A DNA stretch of 62,276 nucleotides from JAOAHC01 sp964593045 (GTDB lineage Bacteria; Bacillota; Clostridia; TANB77; CAG-465): the NCBI GenBank assembly GCA_964593045.1, contig CAZQJQ010000003.1, positions 1-62,276 of the forward strand, written 5' to 3'. Both the position numbers and the translations under genes were made by a program. Every line of letters begins with the position of its first letter. Position 1 is the first letter of the stretch. The notes below the pieces were generated by a model that saw nothing but the letters and a program-made list of their open reading frames with translations, had not been told where the DNA came from and searched no databases. Positions 43,417 through 53,601 of this stretch are shown in pieces.

Positions 43417-44134
43417 GTAAACGCATCCTTTCTGCTTGAGAAGGTCTAGCATATAGCACATTAAAATCTGAATAGTTGTAGATATAGTCAGACTTATCTA
43501 AAATGTTGTTATAAAAATGTATGGCATATTTTGAATCTATTACCATATCTGTATTATCACATTTCATGTTTGAATAACATTGTATTTTGTTTTTGAAATT
43601 TAAAGCACAATCTCCTATAACTTTTATTTCCATGTTGCTATATTTATCATTAATGTTTTTTAAAGCATCAGTAATATTATCATTTGAAATATCATAAAGT
43701 TTTGTTATTTTAAATTTATTAGAAGAACTTTCGTTAGTATTTTCAAGTTTATATAATGAATAATATACTCTATCATTTCTTGCATTTAATATAGGCATAT
43801 AGTAACCTTCTTTTTTGGTTTTTAAAAATGATGTATATGCAATAAGTTCTAAAGTAGGCATACCCATAATTTTAAGATTTAGTGCATGAGCTATTGCCTT
43901 TATTGTTGAAACTCCAATTCTAAGTCCTGTAAATGAACCAGGGCCAGTTGTACATAGTAACATTTGTATATCTGATATGGTTAAATTTGATTCATCTAAA
44001 ACTTCATCTATAATTTTTAATATTTTTTCAGAATGTGTTATTTCATTTAAAACGTTTTTTGATATTATTTTGTTGTTATATTCTAAAGCAACACTTGCAT
44101 TTTTAGTTGAAGAATCTATTGATAATATATTCAT
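43409..44134 (-). CDS. tsaB: tRNA threonylcarbamoyladenosine protein TsaB
   Basis: Partner and activator of TsaD in making the t6A base next to the anticodon of ANN-reading tRNAs. The 241-residue protein has the ASKHA start MNILSIDSSTKNASVAL and the strongly conserved TTGPGSFTGLRIGVSTIKAIAHAL (~residues 62-85), typical of TsaB. It overlaps the tsaE gene by four bases and rimI by eight. TsaD itself is not in the window. Confidence 0.95.
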   Translation of the reverse strand: MNILSIDSSTKNASVALEYNNKIISKNVLNEITHSEKILKIIDEVLDESNLTISDIQMLLCTTGPGSFTGLRIGVSTIKAIAHALNLKIMGMPTLELIAYTSFLKTKKEGYYMPILNARNDRVYYSLYKLENTNESSSNKFKITKLYDISNDNITDALKNINDKYSNMEIKVIGDCALNFKNKIQCYSNMKCDNTDMVIDSKYAIHFYNNILDKSDYIYNYSDFNVLYARPSQAERMRLHE

Positions 44135-44625
44135 ATGTTTTCCTTCCTAGATATTTTAATATATCTTTTATTTACATCTATTTCATCTTTGTTAATATCA
44201 ATGTATATTGTTTTACTAGGTAAAATATTTTGTATAATTTTTCCCCATTCTATAAAACAAATGCCATTTGAAAAGTAGTCTGTTCCGATACTATCTAAAA
44301 AATCTAATTCATCACGTAATCTATATACGTCAAAATGATATATGTTCTCGTTATATTTTTTAGAATAATATTCATTTACAATTGTAAATGTTGGACTAGA
44401 TACATCATCATATACATCATAATATTTTGCAATACTTTGCATAAAATATGTCTTTCCACTTCCAAGTTCACCACTAAGTACTACTATATCAGTTTTAGTC
44501 AAGTAATTACATATTTGAATTCCTAACATTGAAGTATCATCAGGTGAAGTTGATATATATTCAAATTCATTTATTTTCTTTTTAAAGAAACTATCTAGAT
44601 TTTGTTCTAATTTATTGTTTTCCAA
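44131..44625 (-). CDS. tsaE: tRNA threonylcarbamoyladenosine ATPase TsaE
   Basis: P-loop ATPase of the t6A complex, 164 residues. It has Walker A SGELGSGKTYF (~residue 51), SSPTFTIVNEYY (~76) and the Walker B-like HFDVYRL (~96), plus CFIEWG, all conserved in TsaE. The start is TTG at 44625: GGTGAT lies five bases before it, and no ATG is near until residue 33. It leads the minus-strand operon, with a promoter at 44644-44672. Confidence 0.94.
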   Translation of the reverse strand: MENNKLEQNLDSFFKKKINEFEYISTSPDDTSMLGIQICNYLTKTDIVVLSGELGSGKTYFMQSIAKYYDVYDDVSSPTFTIVNEYYSKKYNENIYHFDVYRLRDELDFLDSIGTDYFSNGICFIEWGKIIQNILPSKTIYIDINKDEIDVNKRYIKISRKENI

Positions 44626-44643
44626 TGTTTAATCACCAAATAT

Positions 44644-44672
44644 ATTATATCAAAATCAAAAAGAAATATCAA
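44644..44672 (-). promoter_or_regulatory. Promoter of the tsaE-tsaB-rimI operon
   Basis: On the minus strand, TTGATA (44672-44667), a 17-base spacer and TATAAT (44649-44644), 19 bases before the TTG start. Confidence 0.8.
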
Positions 44673-44737
44673 ATAAATAGAAAAAACGTAATAAATGATA
44701 TTAAAAAAAGAAAATTACAAATAATATTAAAAAATAC

Positions 44738-44766
44738 TTGAAAAAAGTTGTTATAATATGTAAAAT
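44738..44766 (+). promoter_or_regulatory. Possible promoter of the pilin-like gene pair
   Basis: TTGAAA (44738-44743), a 17-base spacer and TAAAAT (44761-44766); a TATAAT at 44752 is too close to that -35. Confidence 0.5.
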
Positions 44767-44837
44767 ATAGTTAATAAATATAAACGATAAAAAATGATAA
44801 AAAATATGACATCCATAATGGAGGTAAAATATATAAT

Positions 44838-46100
44838 ATGGAAGAAAAAAATAATATTAAAATTAAAAATATTAAAAGCGGTATAACCTTTTTTACACTT
44901 ATTATAACAATAATTGTCGCACTTATATTACTTACAGCTATTACAATACAAACAAAAAAGGCAATAGATAATGCTACAATGGTTGCTTTTTATGAAGATT
45001 TAGATAAAGTGTCACAAGAAGTAAGAAATTACTATATGTCAAACCAGGCTTTTCCTACAGAAACAGAAAACGAGGCATCACTTACTACCATAGACGTAAT
45101 GACATATATAGATTCTAGATATTTATCTCAATTTAATAATGAATTAGAATTAAATAAAGATAATACTGATAATGTATTTTATAAAATTGACCTTACAAAA
45201 TTAAATATAGAGAAAAGTGTTGCTGGTTTTAAGAAAAATGGTATAAATGATATGTATGTTATATCATATCCTAATATGAATCTATATTACTTAAAGGGAC
45301 AGAAGATAAATAACATTGTATATTATTCTGTAACAAGTAAATTATCTCAAGTTGTAAAAGTAGAAGAAAAACAAAGTACAAGTACTGATGAACCTATATA
45401 TTATCAAAGTTATCTTAAAAAAGAAACTAATACATGGAGTAATAAATTAACAATAACTGCTTTTGCAAAAATAACTTCTGGAGATAAACTATATTTAGTA
45501 ATTCCTAAATCAGTTGGTTATACAGAAATGGAACTTGCAAATGTTGCAACTGGAAATTATAACAAAACATTTACAATTTATGACTTGTTATTTAATAATA
45601 AAGATACATCAGGAAATAAAATACTAGTTACTGATTTACCTGTAGATATGGCAAATGCATTTAGAAATTTTTCAAGTGATAATAAATATATTGAAATTGT
45701 AAAGAAAAACAATTCTGTTACGGTTGATAGATTTAAAATATCTATTTCAAATTATGATGATATTTCTCCAACATTAATTGCTTCTAATGTTCAGGTGACT
45801 ACTGCTGGTGATGGATATAACATAAATATAAATGTTACTGATGATGTATATGGTTCTGGAATTAGAGAGTTAAGGTATGATTATTTAACTAAAGTTGATG
45901 AATTTAATGTAGAAAGTAATTATTATGATTCTGTTTCAAACTTTGATACTAATTATATGTTATATAATTCAAAAATAGCAGATAAAGTAAATGATACTAC
46001 ATATTCTTTTGAAGTGCCAAAAGGTGTTAAAAAAATAAGTATGATTGCAATAGATAAAGCAGGAAATTGGACAAAACTAGAAGGATATAGTATATATTAA
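44838..46100 (+). CDS. Pilin-like surface protein
   Basis: A 420-residue protein with a pilin-like N-terminus: basic residues, then GITFFTLIITIIVALILLTAITI (~residues 17-39), a helix that continues into an amphipathic segment. The glutamate at +5 of true type IV pilins is missing. The body has a pilin-like part (~45-155, with YVISYPNMNLYYLKG) and beta-rich parts ending in an Ig-like segment (LIASNVQVTTAGDGYNININVTDDV, SMIAIDKAGNW). It is a paralogue of the next gene, 26 bases away, but lacks that gene's C-terminal extension. Proteins with such 'KGIT-LI' helices are common in gut clostridia; they are likely surface-exposed, though whether they form fibres is unknown. RBS GGAGGT. Confidence 0.75.
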   Translation: MEEKNNIKIKNIKSGITFFTLIITIIVALILLTAITIQTKKAIDNATMVAFYEDLDKVSQEVRNYYMSNQAFPTETENEASLTTIDVMTYIDSRYLSQFNNELELNKDNTDNVFYKIDLTKLNIEKSVAGFKKNGINDMYVISYPNMNLYYLKGQKINNIVYYSVTSKLSQVVKVEEKQSTSTDEPIYYQSYLKKETNTWSNKLTITAFAKITSGDKLYLVIPKSVGYTEMELANVATGNYNKTFTIYDLLFNNKDTSGNKILVTDLPVDMANAFRNFSSDNKYIEIVKKNNSVTVDRFKISISNYDDISPTLIASNVQVTTAGDGYNININVTDDVYGSGIRELRYDYLTKVDEFNVESNYYDSVSNFDTNYMLYNSKIADKVNDTTYSFEVPKGVKKISMIAIDKAGNWTKLEGYSIY

Positions 46101-46126
46101 ACAGATAAAGTAAGAGAGGAAAATAT

Positions 46127-48808
46127 ATGAAAAAATTAGATATGTTAATTAAATTAAAAAAAGAAAATAACGGTAAAACAAAGAAAAAAGGTATCTCACT
46201 TATAGTACTTGCAATAACAATAGTCGTAAGCCTTATACTTCTTAGTGCGGTAATAATTGCAACTAGGTCCTCTATAAATAATGCAAGGCTTACTGCTTTT
46301 GCAAACAATATAATACAAGTAGAGGATTCAGTAAAATCATATTATGTAGATAATAATACTTTTCCTACATTCATAGATAAAACAGAAGCCGTTAGTTTAT
46401 CAGAAGTAGAATCACTTGTAAACTCTAGTTATTTAGCAACGTTTAGAGAAGAACTTGCACTAAATTATGATTCAACAGCAGATTCTTTCTATTATATAGA
46501 TCTATCAAAACTAGATTTTGATAAAACAAGTGATGGACTAAGAAAAAATGGTGAAACTGATAATGATGTATATGTAATCTCATATCCTAACATGAATGCA
46601 TATTATTTAAAAGGCATATCAGTTGAAGGAGATAGATATTTTTCTCTTACAAACAGAATAACAGATATAACAAAAGTAAATAAAACTGAAGAAGAAGTAG
46701 ATAATTCAACTACATCTGTTACTGAAACTGATGGAATTAAAATAACTAGAACTACAGATAACTGGACTAACAAACTACCACTTACAGTATCAACTAATTT
46801 ATCATCAGGACAGAGCCTATACATATCACTTTCAGGAAATGAAAAATTACTTACAAGTACAGCAGGATCATATACATCAACATTTAATGTATCTGATAAA
46901 TATACAACTGCTGAAATTACAAATTCAATAGACAACCAGTATGTTGAAATTATAAAGAAAAGTGGAAGTAATATAGTTGGCAAAAATAGAATTTCAAACA
47001 CAAAATTAGAAACTCAAATACCAACACTTACTAACATCACTACTACAAATTATAACAGCTTAAATACAGTAACATTTAACGTAAGTGATGATATTAGTAA
47101 AATAAAAGAAGTAAGATATGATTATTTAGCTAAAGTAGATGAAGATGGAAATGTAAAAGATTATTATACTGGTATAACAAACTTCGATGAAAGCTATATA
47201 AAACAAAAAGGTAAAAAAGCAAGTATATCAAATGAAAATGAAAAGATAAGCTTAAAAATACCATCTAATGTAACAAAAATACAAGTATATGTATTTGATA
47301 ATGCTGGAAACTGGTTTTCACAACAAATAACATTAGGTAGCATGTTCTATATAGGAGAAGTTACAAATGATGCAAATTCATCAAGTCTTAAAGTAACAGC
47401 AAACGTATATAGTACGCTTGGTGTTAGTAGTATGAAAGTATCAGTAAGTTCCGATGCAAAAAATTACTCTAATGAATCAACATATTCATTTAATACTACA
47501 AGTGGAAAAACATCTCAAGAGGTGACATTTACAGGACAAAATTATACAAAAGCATATGTAAAAATAGTAGTAACAGATAATAATTCAAATGTATCAAAAA
47601 GAGTAACAATTACAAGAATCATTCCAATAGATGTTACAGTAAAACCAGCAGTACAATATGTTGCAAACAAACCAAAACTTGCAAATGGTATGACAGCAGT
47701 AAAATGGAATTCTTCTAACTTAACATGGGATGCAGTTGCAAATCCTGATGCAGATACAAGCTGGTATGATTATGCAAATAAACAATGGGCAAATGCAATG
47801 ACAGCTGATGGTTCTATGTGGGTGTGGATACCAAGATATGCATATAAAATTGATAGTTCACATACATCAACAGCACAAAGTATAAATATACTATTTTTAA
47901 ATGGAACAGATAGTACAGTACCAAGTGATTATATAGTTCATCCATCATTTACTTTTGGAACTACTGAAATTACAGGAATATGGGTAGCAAAATTTGCTGC
48001 AAGTGGAGATATAACAGATATAGATATTGTGCCAGAAGCAACGGTATTAAAAGATTCTAACTTAGGAAAATATGATGCTGAGTTTTTAAATACAGTTTTT
48101 AATGCATGTAGAAGTATGGAAACAAATTCAAAATATGGTTGGGGCGTTACAGGAAATGGAATCGATACACATCTTATGAAGAATATAGATTGGGGAGCAG
48201 CACTTTATTTATCACATAGTATATATGGTAAAAATAGTGAAATATGGGTAAATCCAGATAGTGATAGAAGAACTGGAAGAGCAGGTAGTACAAGTAACGA
48301 AGGAGTTACGGTTTATACATATCCATATTATGATACTACATATGGAATAAATGCAAGTACCACAGGAAATATATATGGTATATATGATATGTCAGGTCTT
48401 GCATCAGAAATTGTGGCAGCATATTATGATATATCAGAAGAATATCAAAATGGATATCTTAGAACAACATTTTTAGAACCAGCTCAAAGTATTTTACAAG
48501 CTGACAGTAAGTATAAAGATGTATATAAATGTCCTTATCCAATATATGGTCAGATAACAGATGCACTTGTATATGAAGTAAATAAAGATAAAAAAGGTGA
48601 TGCAATGTATGAGACTAGTACATCATATACAGAATATACATCATGGTATAATAACCAAAGTGATTATTTTAGGCCTTCAAGACAATTTATATATAGAGGA
48701 AGTACATATACATTCTCCAGTATTGCTATGAGTGGTTTTACATTTTCAAGTGCTTCACCTAATACCGCCGACTTTAGACCAGTATTAATAGTAGAACCTG
48801 GTGTTTAA
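46127..48808 (+). CDS. Large pilin-like surface protein with FGE/C-type-lectin-like C-terminus
   Basis: An 893-residue paralogue of the preceding gene. The N-terminus KKKGISLIVLAITIVVSLILL (~residues 21-41) is the same kind of membrane helix; a similar pilin-like part (YVISYPNMNAYYLKG), an Ig-like segment (QVYVFDNAGNW, ~395) and a further beta domain follow. The last ~330 residues resemble the formylglycine-enzyme/C-type-lectin fold: DGSMWVWIPRYAYKI (~565), ITGIWVAKF, GNIYGIYDMSGLASEIVAAY (~750) and a final TADFRPVLIVEPGV. That fold is used for binding ligands, and in diversity-generating systems for variable proteins; no reverse transcriptase is in the window. It probably acts as an adhesin. 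Confidence 0.75.
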   Translation: MKKLDMLIKLKKENNGKTKKKGISLIVLAITIVVSLILLSAVIIATRSSINNARLTAFANNIIQVEDSVKSYYVDNNTFPTFIDKTEAVSLSEVESLVNSSYLATFREELALNYDSTADSFYYIDLSKLDFDKTSDGLRKNGETDNDVYVISYPNMNAYYLKGISVEGDRYFSLTNRITDITKVNKTEEEVDNSTTSVTETDGIKITRTTDNWTNKLPLTVSTNLSSGQSLYISLSGNEKLLTSTAGSYTSTFNVSDKYTTAEITNSIDNQYVEIIKKSGSNIVGKNRISNTKLETQIPTLTNITTTNYNSLNTVTFNVSDDISKIKEVRYDYLAKVDEDGNVKDYYTGITNFDESYIKQKGKKASISNENEKISLKIPSNVTKIQVYVFDNAGNWFSQQITLGSMFYIGEVTNDANSSSLKVTANVYSTLGVSSMKVSVSSDAKNYSNESTYSFNTTSGKTSQEVTFTGQNYTKAYVKIVVTDNNSNVSKRVTITRIIPIDVTVKPAVQYVANKPKLANGMTAVKWNSSNLTWDAVANPDADTSWYDYANKQWANAMTADGSMWVWIPRYAYKIDSSHTSTAQSINILFLNGTDSTVPSDYIVHPSFTFGTTEITGIWVAKFAASGDITDIDIVPEATVLKDSNLGKYDAEFLNTVFNACRSMETNSKYGWGVTGNGIDTHLMKNIDWGAALYLSHSIYGKNSEIWVNPDSDRRTGRAGSTSNEGVTVYTYPYYDTTYGINASTTGNIYGIYDMSGLASEIVAAYYDISEEYQNGYLRTTFLEPAQSILQADSKYKDVYKCPYPIYGQITDALVYEVNKDKKGDAMYETSTSYTEYTSWYNNQSDYFRPSRQFIYRGSTYTFSSIAMSGFTFSSASPNTADFRPVLIVEPGV

Positions 48809-48833
48809 ATGTATCAAAAATAGTGTGTATAAC

Positions 48834-48875
48834 AAATGTGAGGGGAAATAAAATCTCTCACATTTCTTTTGTTTT
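48834..48875 (+). terminator. Terminator of the pilin-like pair
   Basis: A 12-base stem (48834-48845 with 48854-48865), including two G-U pairs, then a T-rich tract. Confidence 0.75.
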
Positions 48876-48877
48876 TC

Positions 48878-48906
48878 TTGCATTTTACACACATATGATA
48901 TATCAT
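48878..48906 (+). promoter_or_regulatory. Promoter of addA-pgeF
   Basis: TTGCAT (48878-48883), a 17-base spacer and TATCAT (48901-48906). Confidence 0.5.
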
Positions 48907-48932
48907 ATATATATAAATGTTTTGGAGGTATT

Positions 48933-51900
48933 ATGACAGAGGAACAATTACTTGCTATAAATAAAAAATATGGAAATATACTTGTTTCTGCTTCTGCAGG
49001 TAGTGGAAAAACTACTGTACTTATTGAGCGTATTATATCTAAATGTATAAATGAAAAAATAGATATAGATAGACTTTTGGTAGTTACGTTTACAAATGCA
49101 GCAGCTGCTGAGTTAAAAGAGAGATTGTTACTAGCAATATATAAAGAGTTAGATAAAGATCCAAGTAATAAATTTTTGAAAAGGCAACTAATTAACTTAA
49201 ATAGAGCAAGCATTACTACGATACACTCTTTTTGCCTTGATGTTATTACTTCTAATTTTTATTTACTTGATTTAGATCCAAATGTTAGTATATGTGATGA
49301 GTCTCTTAGTAATATTTTGAAAAATAAAGCAATCGAAAATATACTAGATAAAGAATATGAGAAAAATAATTCTGATGTTAAGCAAAAGACAGATGAGTTA
49401 TATAAAGTAATGAAAATGTTTAGTGGTAATGATGATAAGTTTATTGATACTATATTAAATATTTATTCATATATAAATAGTTTTGCATATCCTTTTTTAT
49501 GGCTTAAAGAACAGATTGAAAAATATAATATAAAAGATATAGATGTTGATTTATGTGAATATGATTTTGGCAAGCAAATATATGATGACTGTATTAACAA
49601 CCTTATGATTATTCATGTAAAGTTATTGGAGTTTCATGAAAAATTTTTAAAAATTGATAATTCTTCTAAGTTTTTGGATGTTATAAATCAAGATATGGAA
49701 ATGATAGATAGATGTATTAAATGTAGCTATAATTCATGGGATAAACTATATAGTAATTTAAATGATATTTCTTTTCTGTCTATGCCAAGGACAAAGATAG
49801 AAGCTGAAGATTTAAAATTAGAGCTTCAAAATTTTAGAAATACGTATATGAAAAACTCTGTAAAGAAGTTAAAAGAAAGTGTATATGAAAACAGCAAAAA
49901 TATCTCAACTGAACTTCTTTCATGCTATAATTATTTAACATTTTTATATAATTTTTTGTTTGATTTTAACAATGAATATTCAAATTTAAAAAAACTTGCT
50001 AATGTTATTGATTTTAATGATATTGAACATATGGCTCTTTCTGTACTTACTAAAAGGATAGATAAGGAAGATGGTACTTATGAATATGTACCAAGTGATA
50101 TCGCAAAAAAAATTCAAGAGAAATTTGTTCAAGTGTATATTGATGAGTATCAAGATACAAGTTTTGTTCAGGAAGCTATACTTAGTGCTGTGTCTGGTAT
50201 GAAAAACAGATTTATGGTTGGGGATATAAAGCAAAGCATATATAAATTTAGACAGGCAATGCCACAAATTTTTAATGAAAAATATGAAAAATATTCACTT
50301 TTAAAAAATATAAATGAAAGTGAGATGTTGAGTGAAGAACAGGATAAATGCTATAAAATATTACTTTCTAAAAATTTTAGAAGTAGAAAAAGTGTAATTG
50401 ACAGCATAAATTATATTTTTGAAAAAATAATGAGTAAAAGATTGGGTGAATGTGATTATTCAAATTTGGAAAAATTACAATTTGGTGCTAGCTATTATAC
50501 AGAAAATGATAGTACGGATTATATAACAGAAATAAATATAGTAGATAAAAAAGAAGAGGATAATAGTACATACGATAATGAAGAAGAATCACAAGAATAT
50601 GCAAATTATATAAAAGATTTAAAAAGGTTTGAGATTGAAGCTGAATATATTGCAAAACGCATATATGAGTATATAAATAAAGAGAAAAATAAAGTAACAA
50701 ATAAAGATGGAAGTTTAAGGAATGTAACATATAAAGATATTGTTTTGTTGCTAAGGAGTATAAAAAATAAAGGTCAGATATTAGAAGCGGCTTTAAAAAA
50801 ATATAATATTCCAGCATTTGCTGATACAAATACTAATTTGTTTGATAGTGATGAAATACTACTTGTAATGTCTATGCTTAGTGTGATTGACAATCCATAT
50901 CAAGATATACCTCTTGTTAGTGTTATGTATAGTATTATAGGTAATTTTACTTTAGATGATTTATGTGATATTTCAAAATACAAAGAGGATTATTTATATA
51001 ATGTATTAATCAATGTTAAAAATGGTGTATATGATAAAGATAAAGAAGAATACTACCTTAAAGAAAAAGTAAATAAGTTTTTAAATATTTTAGAATATTT
51101 TAGAAAGTATAAAGAGGTATATAGTATATCCGAATTACTTATACATTTATATAAAAAAACAAATATATATTATCAATTTTATGCAAAAAAAATATGGATG
51201 AAATAAAAGCAAATCTTGATCACTTATCAGATCTTGCAGTTAAATTTGAAAATAGCAATATTAACACATCTTCTACAATCTATTCGTTTATATCATATGT
51301 AGAAAAAATAAGTAAAAATGCTGATTCTGACAGTTCCACCGCAAAAATTATTGGAGAAAATGAAAATGTAGTAAGGATAATGACAATACATAAAAGTAAG
51401 GGATTAGAATTTCCAGTTGTTTTTTTGTGTGATACAAATACTAAATATAATTTTTCTGATTTAATTAAGCCTATTGTGATGCATCATAGTATGGGTATTG
51501 GTATAAATTACATTAATGATAAATTTAATATAACATATCCGTCCATAATAAAACAAGGGATAAAAAGTTTGATTACTAAAGAGATAAAATCTGAAGAATT
51601 GAGAATGCTGTATGTTGCACTTACACGTGCAAAGGAAAAATTGATAATTTTTGCTACAATTTCAAATTATAGCAAGTATATAAATGATATGTTCGTTATG
51701 TATGATAACAATAGAATTGATCCAATAGCTATTGAACAAAATGATACATATATAAAAAATATAATAATGGCTTTAAAATCTGATATAATACAAGGATTAA
51801 ACGATAATAAATTATTTAAGATAAATGTGTTTAATGTATATGATAATGAAAACAAAATAATAAATATTGATAATGAAGCATGTGTAAAAGATATTTCATT

Positions 51901-52675
51901 AATTGAAAAATTAAATAGTATATCTAAAATTAAAGATGCTAAATATATAGATAATAAATTGGCACTTAAAATCAAAAAAAATATAATAGATGAATATCCA
52001 TATATAATCGATACAAAAACAGAGAGTAGAATAAGCGTGAGTAAATTAAAAAAACAAGAAAACGAGCAAAATATTAAAGAAATATATGCTGATGACAAAC
52101 CAAATATTAATTCACACAGCAAAACAAATATGAATGAAATGAATATGATAAAGCCAAAATGTTTAAGTGAAAATACTTCTCAAGACTATTCTTTAAGAAA
52201 GGGTGTTTTAGTTCACTTTATATTAGAAACACTAGATTTTAATGAAGATTGGAATAAACAAAAATTGATAGATTACATTGATTCTTTACATATCACTGGG
52301 GTTATATCAAAAGAAGATAAGGAAAAAATAAATATAGAAGATCTTTGTAAATTTTTGAATTCAAAAATATATAAAGATGTAACAAAATTACCACAAAATA
52401 TGATAAGAAAAGAGGAGCAGTTTATATTAAAATCTGAAAATATTTCTAGAAGTTTTATACAAGGTGTAATCGATTTATACTATATAAAAGATTCAAAAAT
52501 AACGTTAGTTGACTTTAAAACTGATAGATTAAAAAATGAAGAAGACTATATTTTAAGATACAAAAAACAACTTGTAATATATAAAGAGGCATTAGAAAAA
52601 CTTACAGGATATTTAGTCGATAATGTATATATATATTCATTTACACTTGGTAAGGAAATTAAATTAGATATATAG
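48933..52675 (+). pseudogene. addA: ATP-dependent helicase-nuclease AddA, one-base frameshift
   Basis: Subunit A of the AddAB helicase-nuclease, which processes double-strand breaks. The first frame (48933-51206) has Walker A SASAGSGKTT (~residue 22), TFTNAAAAELKERL and VYIDEYQDTS (~400). The second frame, ending at 52675, has IMTIHKSKGLEFPVVF, MLYVALTRAKEKLII and the nuclease motif GVIDLYY...LVDFKTDR. The break lies in eight As at 51185-51192; nine would restore the frame, giving ...YAKKNMDEIKANLDHL. Total length (~1247) is normal for AddA. No stop or deletion occurs elsewhere, so this is an error, a recent mutation, or a slippage site. addB is not in the window. pgeF follows after 11 bases. 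Confidence 0.88.
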
Positions 52676-52686
52676 GAGGAATTCAA

Positions 52687-53535
52687 ATGAAAGATTACAC
52701 AAATAATTATTTAAATCATATTAAAACAGATAATAATGTAGAATATATAAAATTTAAAAAAATGGATGTATTTAATAGTAGAGTTAAGCAATATTTTCTT
52801 TTAAAACATGGAGGTGTAAGTAAAGGGTATCTAGCCTCTTTAAATTTTAAAAAATACGATGATAATGTAGATGAAGTAAATAAAAACTTTGAAATTTTAT
52901 GTAAAGCATTGGATATTAATCAAAATGATGTGGTAAAGGCAAGACAAAATCACACAGATAATATATTAATTTTAGATAATACAAATAAAGAAAAATACTT
53001 ATTTTCAAAAAATAATGATGATGAATATGATGCATATATAACTAATGAAAAAAATATTGCAATTATGCTTGTATCTGCTGATTGTAATATTGTTACAATT
53101 TATGATAAGACAAAAAATGTAATAGCAGGTATACATAGTGGTTGGAAGGGTACGGTAAAAAGGATTGCAATTAAAACTGCTATAAAAATGAATGAAATAT
53201 ATGGTTCTAACTATGAAGATATGATTGTGTGTATAGGACCATCTATTAATAAATGTTGTTGGGAAAGCAAAGATTTGTCATTAAGGGAACAATTTGTGAA
53301 AATATGGTCATTTGAAAAAGAATATATAGAGTATAAAGAAAATGGATATTATACTGTTGATTTTCCATATGTAATAAAAAAAGAATTACTTGTTTTAGGC
53401 ATAAAAGAAGAAAATATTTTACTTTCAAATATATGTACTCATTGTAATACTGATGACTTTTTTTCATATAGAGATTCAACTAGAAAAAATGAGAAAAGAT
53501 ATGGTACAGAAGCAACTATTATAGAATTAATATAG
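52687..53535 (+). CDS. pgeF: Peptidoglycan editing factor / multicopper-type laccase-domain protein
   Basis: A 282-residue YlmD/PgeF (YfiH-family) protein, formerly 'laccase'; PgeF-type enzymes hydrolyse wrongly built UDP-MurNAc-L-Ser and keep peptidoglycan composition correct, and related ones act on purine nucleosides. The metal site residues are visible: RQNHTD (~residue 88), SADCNIVTIYD (~137) and AGIHSGWKGTV (~154). A central SINKCCW (~183) has two Cys. The length is normal. It lies 11 bases after addA with RBS TAGGAGG and ends at a terminator. Confidence 0.92.
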   Translation: MKDYTNNYLNHIKTDNNVEYIKFKKMDVFNSRVKQYFLLKHGGVSKGYLASLNFKKYDDNVDEVNKNFEILCKALDINQNDVVKARQNHTDNILILDNTNKEKYLFSKNNDDEYDAYITNEKNIAIMLVSADCNIVTIYDKTKNVIAGIHSGWKGTVKRIAIKTAIKMNEIYGSNYEDMIVCIGPSINKCCWESKDLSLREQFVKIWSFEKEYIEYKENGYYTVDFPYVIKKELLVLGIKEENILLSNICTHCNTDDFFSYRDSTRKNEKRYGTEATIIELI

Positions 53536-53567
53536 AAGAATATAGCTAAGAATAATTAAAAATAATT

Positions 53568-53597
53568 AAAGAGATGATACTATTTCATCTCTTTTTT
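53568..53597. terminator. Bidirectional terminator
   Basis: A perfect 10-base stem (53568-53577 with 53585-53594), a seven-base loop and a T-run, between convergent genes. Confidence 0.85.
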
Positions 53598-53601
53598 CTC
53601 T

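Noticed and set aside
46127..48808. Diversity-generating retroelement with the second pilin-like gene as its variable protein
   Set aside because: The lectin-like C-terminus fits, but no reverse transcriptase gene and no second copy of the 3' end are present in the window.
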